From assembly GCF_026342355.1 (NCBI RefSeq), contig NZ_JAPEMV010000008.1:186001-250000 (forward strand): DNA of 64,000 bases. The letters run 5' to 3'. The DNA is from Streptomyces sp. NBC_00249 (GTDB lineage: Bacteria; Actinomycetota; Actinomycetes; Streptomycetales; Streptomycetaceae). The position numbers and the translations under genes were made by a program. How positions within the stretch are numbered: the stretch's first letter is position 1; each line of letters opens with the position of its first letter. This document shows, piece after piece, positions 60,330 to 64,000 of this stretch. The notes beneath the pieces were generated by a model, which worked only from the letters and a program-made list of their open reading frames with translations, made no database searches and was not told the origin of the DNA.

Positions 60330-61361
60330 GTGAGGGTCGGAATCGTCGGAGCCACCGGACAGGTCGGCGGAGTCATGCGCGGCATCCTCGCCGAGCGGAA
60401 GTTCCCGGTGGCGGAGCTGCGACTGTTCGCCTCGGCCCGTTCCGCGGGCTCGACCGTGGCCTGGGAGGGCCAGGAGATCACCATCGAGGACGCCTCCACG
60501 GCGGACTTCTCCGGCCTGGACATCGTGCTGTTCTCGGCCGGCGGCGCCACCTCCCGGGCCCTCGCCGAGAAGGTCGCCTCCCAGGGCGCCGTCGTGATCG
60601 ACAACTCCTCCGCCTGGCGCGGCGACCCGGAGGTCCCGCTCGTGGTCTCCGAGGTGAACCCGCACGCGATCAAGAACCGCCCCAAGGGCATCATCGCGAA
60701 CCCGAACTGCACCACCATGGCCGCGATGCCGGTGCTGCGCCCGCTGCACGACGAGGCCGGCCTGACCGCGCTGGTCGCCACCACCTACCAGGCCGTCTCC
60801 GGCTCGGGCCTGGCCGGCGTGGCCGAGCTCAAGGGCCAGGCCTGCGCCGTCTCCGAGGCCGCGGACCAGCTGACCTTCGACGGCGGCGCCGTGGAGTTCC
60901 CGGAGCCCGCCGTCTACAAGCGTCCGATCGCCTACAACGTGGTCCCGCTCGCGGGCAACCTGGTCGACGACGGCTCCTTCGAGACCGACGAGGAGCAGAA
61001 GCTCCGCAACGAGTCCCGCAAGATCCTGGAGATCCCGGAGCTCAAGGTCTCCGGCACCTGCGTGCGCGTCCCCGTCTTCTCGGGCCACTCGCTCCAGGTC
61101 AACGCCCGGTTCGCGAACCCGATCAGCGTCGAGCGCGCCTACGAGCTGCTGAAGGACGCCCCCGGCGTCGAGCTGTCCGAGATCCCGACGCCCCTCCAGG
61201 CGGCCGGCAAGGACTCCTCGTACGTGGGCCGCATCCGCGTGGACGAGACCGTCGAGAACGGTCTCGCGCTCTTCCTGTCCAACGACAACCTGCGCAAGGG
61301 CGCGGCGCTGAACGCCGTGCAGATCGCGGAGCTCGTGGCCGAGGAACTGCGCCAGGGCTGA
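60330..61361 (+). CDS. asd: Aspartate-semialdehyde dehydrogenase
   Basis: Makes aspartate semialdehyde from aspartyl phosphate for lysine/DAP, threonine and methionine synthesis. The 343 residues start (M)RVGIVGATGQVGGVMRGIL (NADP-binding) and have catalytic Cys in ANPNCTTMAAMPV and the His of FSGHSLQVNARF. GTG 60330 has AAAGGAG in front; longer readings upstream are not conserved. There is no ask gene next to it. Confidence 0.96.
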   Translation: MRVGIVGATGQVGGVMRGILAERKFPVAELRLFASARSAGSTVAWEGQEITIEDASTADFSGLDIVLFSAGGATSRALAEKVASQGAVVIDNSSAWRGDPEVPLVVSEVNPHAIKNRPKGIIANPNCTTMAAMPVLRPLHDEAGLTALVATTYQAVSGSGLAGVAELKGQACAVSEAADQLTFDGGAVEFPEPAVYKRPIAYNVVPLAGNLVDDGSFETDEEQKLRNESRKILEIPELKVSGTCVRVPVFSGHSLQVNARFANPISVERAYELLKDAPGVELSEIPTPLQAAGKDSSYVGRIRVDETVENGLALFLSNDNLRKGAALNAVQIAELVAEELRQG

Positions 61362-61435
61362 TCCCGGGCGCCGGTCGCCGGGCGTGCGGGGGGCGGGTGC
61401 CGTACGGCGCCCGCCCCCTCCCCCGTTCCCCCGTC

Positions 61436-61975
61436 TCAGGGCCGGCGCACCTCGTAGAGGAAGCAGCCGAACTCGACGGCGCGGACGTGCGCGAGGACCG
61501 TGCGCGGATCGGCGAACGCCTCCTGGAGCGCCGCGTCCAGCTGCGCGTCGCCGTCCTCGCCGAGCGTCAGGACCCGGCCGCCGAGGATGTGCCCCGCGCC
61601 GTCGTAGCGGCGTACGGCCCGCAGCGCGCCGGGGTGGGCGAAGGGGTGGCCGGCCGCCGGGTCCGGGGTGCAGGGGGCGGCGTGCACGAAGACCGGGCCC
61701 TGCTCGTCGTAGGCCCCCGGGTCGATCCCGCGCCCGGCGGCCCACCGGCGCAGCGGGGCGTAGGTGACGAGCGCGATCCGCTCGCCGGGGCTGCTGGGGC
61801 GCAGGCAGCAGCGCAGCGGGGCGCCGCCCTCGGGGTCCTCGTACGGGAGGGCGGGGCGGCCCGCGTCGTCGGCCAGGCGCATCCGTCCCAGGACCTCGGG
61901 GGCGATGGGCAGGGCGGCCGGGCGGCTGGCGGGCGCGGAGGGCGCCGCGGGCGCGGGGTGCGGTGTGGTGGTCAT
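61436..61975 (-). CDS. DUF1203 protein
   Basis: The 179-residue protein matches DUF1203: LRCCLRPSSPGERIALVTYAPL, then GPVFVHAAPC, GALRAVRRYD and AHVRAVEFGCFLYEVRRP. The family has a conserved pair of cysteines (RCC) and no proven function. ATG 61975 (MTTTPHPAPAAP) has TGGAGCCC in front; the first 30 residues are Ala/Pro-rich. It converges with asd. Confidence 0.87.
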   Translation of the reverse strand: MTTTPHPAPAAPSAPASRPAALPIAPEVLGRMRLADDAGRPALPYEDPEGGAPLRCCLRPSSPGERIALVTYAPLRRWAAGRGIDPGAYDEQGPVFVHAAPCTPDPAAGHPFAHPGALRAVRRYDGAGHILGGRVLTLGEDGDAQLDAALQEAFADPRTVLAHVRAVEFGCFLYEVRRP

Positions 61976-62115
61976 GGGCTCCAGGGTGCGGCGGCCGACC
62001 GGGGACACGCTGGCGGAAATCGGACATCACGTTCGCCCGTGGATTACTCCGACGCGGCGGCCCGGCCCCCGTGGAAGGATGGCCGGGCAACGTCACCATC
62101 AAAGGAGATGACCGC

Positions 62116-64000
62116 GTGCCTGGCACGAATCTCACCCGTGAAGAGGCTCAGCAGCGGGCGAAGCTGCTCACCGTCGAATCGTACGAGGTCGAACTCGATC
62201 TCAGCGGTGCGCAGGAGGGCGGCACGTACCCGTCCGTGACCACCGTGCGCTTCGAGTCGGCCGAGGGGGGCGCCGAGACCTTCATCGACCTGGTCGCGCC
62301 CGCGGTCCACGAGGTCGTCCTCAACGGCAAGTCGCTGGACGTGGCCACCGTCTTCCGGGACTCCCGGATCGCGCTGCCGCACCTGGCGGCCGGCGCCAAC
62401 GAGCTCCGCGTCGTCGCGGACTGCGCCTACACCAACACCGGTGAGGGTCTGCACCGCTTCGTCGACCCGGTCGACGAGCAGGCGTACCTGTACACCCAGT
62501 TCGAGGTGCCGGACGCGCGGCGGGTCTTCGCCAGCTTCGAGCAGCCCGACCTGAAGGCGACGTTCCGGTTCACCGTGACGGCCCCCGAGGGCTGGACGGT
62601 CATCTCGAACTCCCCGACGCCGGAGCCGAAGGACCGGGTGTGGGCCTTCGAGCCGACCCCGCGCATCTCCACCTACATCACCGCGCTGATCGTCGGCCCG
62701 TACCACGCGGTGCACAGCTCCTACGAGGGCCCGGACGGCCAGTCCGTCCCGCTCGGCATCTACTGCCGGCCCTCGCTGGCCGAGTTCCTGGACGCGGACG
62801 CGATCTTCGACGTGACCCGGCAGGGCTTCGACTGGTTCCAGGAGAAGTTCGCGTACGACTACCCCTTCGCGAAGTACGACCAGCTCTTCGTGCCCGAGTT
62901 CAACGCGGGCGCGATGGAGAACGCGGGCGCGGTGACCATCCGCGACCAGTACGTCTTCCGGTCGAAGGTGACGGACGCGGCCTACGAGGTGCGCGCCGAG
63001 ACCATCCTGCACGAGCTCGCCCACATGTGGTTCGGCGACCTCGTCACCATGGAGTGGTGGAACGACCTGTGGCTCAACGAGTCCTTCGCGACGTACACGT
63101 CGATCGCCTGCCAGGCCTACGCCGAGGGCTCGAAGTGGCCGCACGCGTGGACCACGTTCGCGAACTCCATGAAGACCTGGGCGTACCGGCAGGACCAGCT
63201 GCCGTCCACGCACCCGATCATGGCGGACATCCGTGACCTGGACGACGTCCTCGTCAACTTCGACGGGATCACCTACGCCAAGGGCGCCTCGGTGCTCAAG
63301 CAGCTGGTGGCCTACGTCGGCCAGGACGCCTTCTTCAAGGGCGTCCAGGCGTACTTCAAGGCGCACGCCTTCGGCAACACCCGTCTGTCCGACCTGCTCG
63401 GCGCCCTGGAGGAGACCTCCGGCCGCGACCTGACCGCCTGGTCGAAGGCATGGCTGGAGACGGCCGGCATCAACATCCTGCGGCCCGAGGTGGAGACCGA
63501 CGAGAACGGCTCCATCACCTCCTTCGCGATCCGCCAGGAAGCCCCCGCCCTGCCGGCCGGCGCCACGGGCCTGCCCGTGCTGCGCCCGCACCGCATCGCG
63601 GTCGGCCTGTACGAGCTCCAGGACGGCAAGCTGGTCCGCACCGACCGCATCGAGCTGGACATCGACGGCGAACTGACGGCGGTGCCGGAGCTGGTGGGCC
63701 GGTCCCGGCCGGCGGTCGTGCTGCTGAACGACGACGACCTGTCCTACGCCAAGGTCCGCCTCGACGAGGTGTCCCTCGCCAACGTCACCGCGCACCTGGG
63801 CGACTTCACCGAGTCCCTGCCGCGCGCCCTGTGCTGGGCCTCGGCCTGGGACATGACCCGCGACGGCGAGCTCGCCGCCCGCGACTACGTGGCGCTGGTC
63901 CTGTCGGGCATCGGCAAGGAGTCCGACATCGGCGTCGTGCAGTCGCTGCACCGCCAGGTGAAGCTGGCCGTCGACCTGTACGCCGACCCGGCGTGGCGGG
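62116..64000 (+). CDS. pepN: Aminopeptidase N (M1 family), copy 2, cut by window end
   Basis: At least 628 residues are visible; the C-terminal part lies beyond the window. GTG 62116 ((M)PGTNLTREEAQQRAKL) has AAAGGAG upstream; an ATG at 62108 is out of frame. GAMEN (FNAGAMENAGAVTIRDQYVF) and the zinc motif (LHELAHMWFGDLVTMEWW ... NESFATYTS) are canonical, closer to mycobacterial PepN than copy 1. The two copies share the whole architecture, so they come from an old duplication. Confidence 0.95.
   Translation, partial: MPGTNLTREEAQQRAKLLTVESYEVELDLSGAQEGGTYPSVTTVRFESAEGGAETFIDLVAPAVHEVVLNGKSLDVATVFRDSRIALPHLAAGANELRVVADCAYTNTGEGLHRFVDPVDEQAYLYTQFEVPDARRVFASFEQPDLKATFRFTVTAPEGWTVISNSPTPEPKDRVWAFEPTPRISTYITALIVGPYHAVHSSYEGPDGQSVPLGIYCRPSLAEFLDADAIFDVTRQGFDWFQEKFAYDYPFAKYDQLFVPEFNAGAMENAGAVTIRDQYVFRSKVTDAAYEVRAETILHELAHMWFGDLVTMEWWNDLWLNESFATYTSIACQAYAEGSKWPHAWTTFANSMKTWAYRQDQLPSTHPIMADIRDLDDVLVNFDGITYAKGASVLKQLVAYVGQDAFFKGVQAYFKAHAFGNTRLSDLLGALEETSGRDLTAWSKAWLETAGINILRPEVETDENGSITSFAIRQEAPALPAGATGLPVLRPHRIAVGLYELQDGKLVRTDRIELDIDGELTAVPELVGRSRPAVVLLNDDDLSYAKVRLDEVSLANVTAHLGDFTESLPRALCWASAWDMTRDGELAARDYVALVLSGIGKESDIGVVQSLHRQVKLAVDLYADPAWR

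Overview
The window is a GC-rich (about 70%) actinobacterial chromosome segment, almost certainly from a Streptomyces. The evidence is frequent GTG starts with strong Shine-Dalgarno sites, GC-rich perfect hairpins instead of U-tailed terminators, and a core-genome gene order (obg-rpmA-rplU-rne, mreBCD-pbp2-rodA, ndk-folC-valS, clpX-clpP2-clpP1-tig, sodF, pepN, asd) that matches, from memory, the S. coelicolor region around SCO2595-SCO2643. Genus and order are inferences. There is no rRNA, CRISPR array, insertion sequence, prophage or biosynthetic cluster. Two tRNAs are present.

Layout. 0-11 kb, minus strand: radical-SAM protein TIGR03960, a VapBC-type toxin-antitoxin pair, a strange RY-repeat membrane protein, the TIGR03936 partner of the radical-SAM protein, a very large RNase E/G with repeat-rich ends, L21, L27 and Obg (cut by the window edge). 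11-19 kb, minus strand: a CYTH-CHAD protein, then the cell-wall elongation operon read mreB-mreC-mreD-pbp2-rodA. 19-26.7 kb: ndk, a DUF4233 membrane protein and folC on minus, a second MreB-like gene (mbl type) on plus, an orphan NarL-type histidine kinase and valS on minus. 26.7-34.3 kb: two related membrane-anchored proteins, a small secreted Cys protein, clpX, clpP2, clpP1, tig, tRNA-Pro, tRNA-Gly and a 64-residue membrane protein.

34.4-44.2 kb is more accessory: an HD-domain protein coupled to a PLP decarboxylase, a DUF4232 lipoprotein, a lone ABC ATPase, a PP2C/SpoIIE-type membrane phosphatase, an Eis-like acetyltransferase, a Nei-family glycosylase, RpiB, amino-acid permease 1 and BioY. 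44.4-48.3 kb holds permeases 2 and 3 and the iron superoxide dismutase sodF with a Nur-box-like site. 48.3-64 kb: a CPWAW thioredoxin-fold protein, two M1 aminopeptidases (the second runs off the end), an AbiEi/DUF559-like protein, a PPOX/VOC pair divergent from a CGNR regulator, two secreted peptidases (S8 and M28), asd and a DUF1203 protein.

How it works together: the left half couples translation (L21, L27, Obg, ValS, tRNAs), RNA decay (RNase E/G), lateral wall/spore-wall synthesis (Mre, PBP2, RodA) and protein quality control (Tig, ClpXP). The right half carries peptide and amino-acid use (PepN x2, S8, M28, three permeases) and redox defence. The signals most worth checking are the RY-repeat membrane protein, the putative s-SodF-like sRNA in the sodF 3' end, the mbl copy next to the mre cluster, the almost identical 238-bp duplication inside the RNase E/G gene, and several unassigned palindromic operators.
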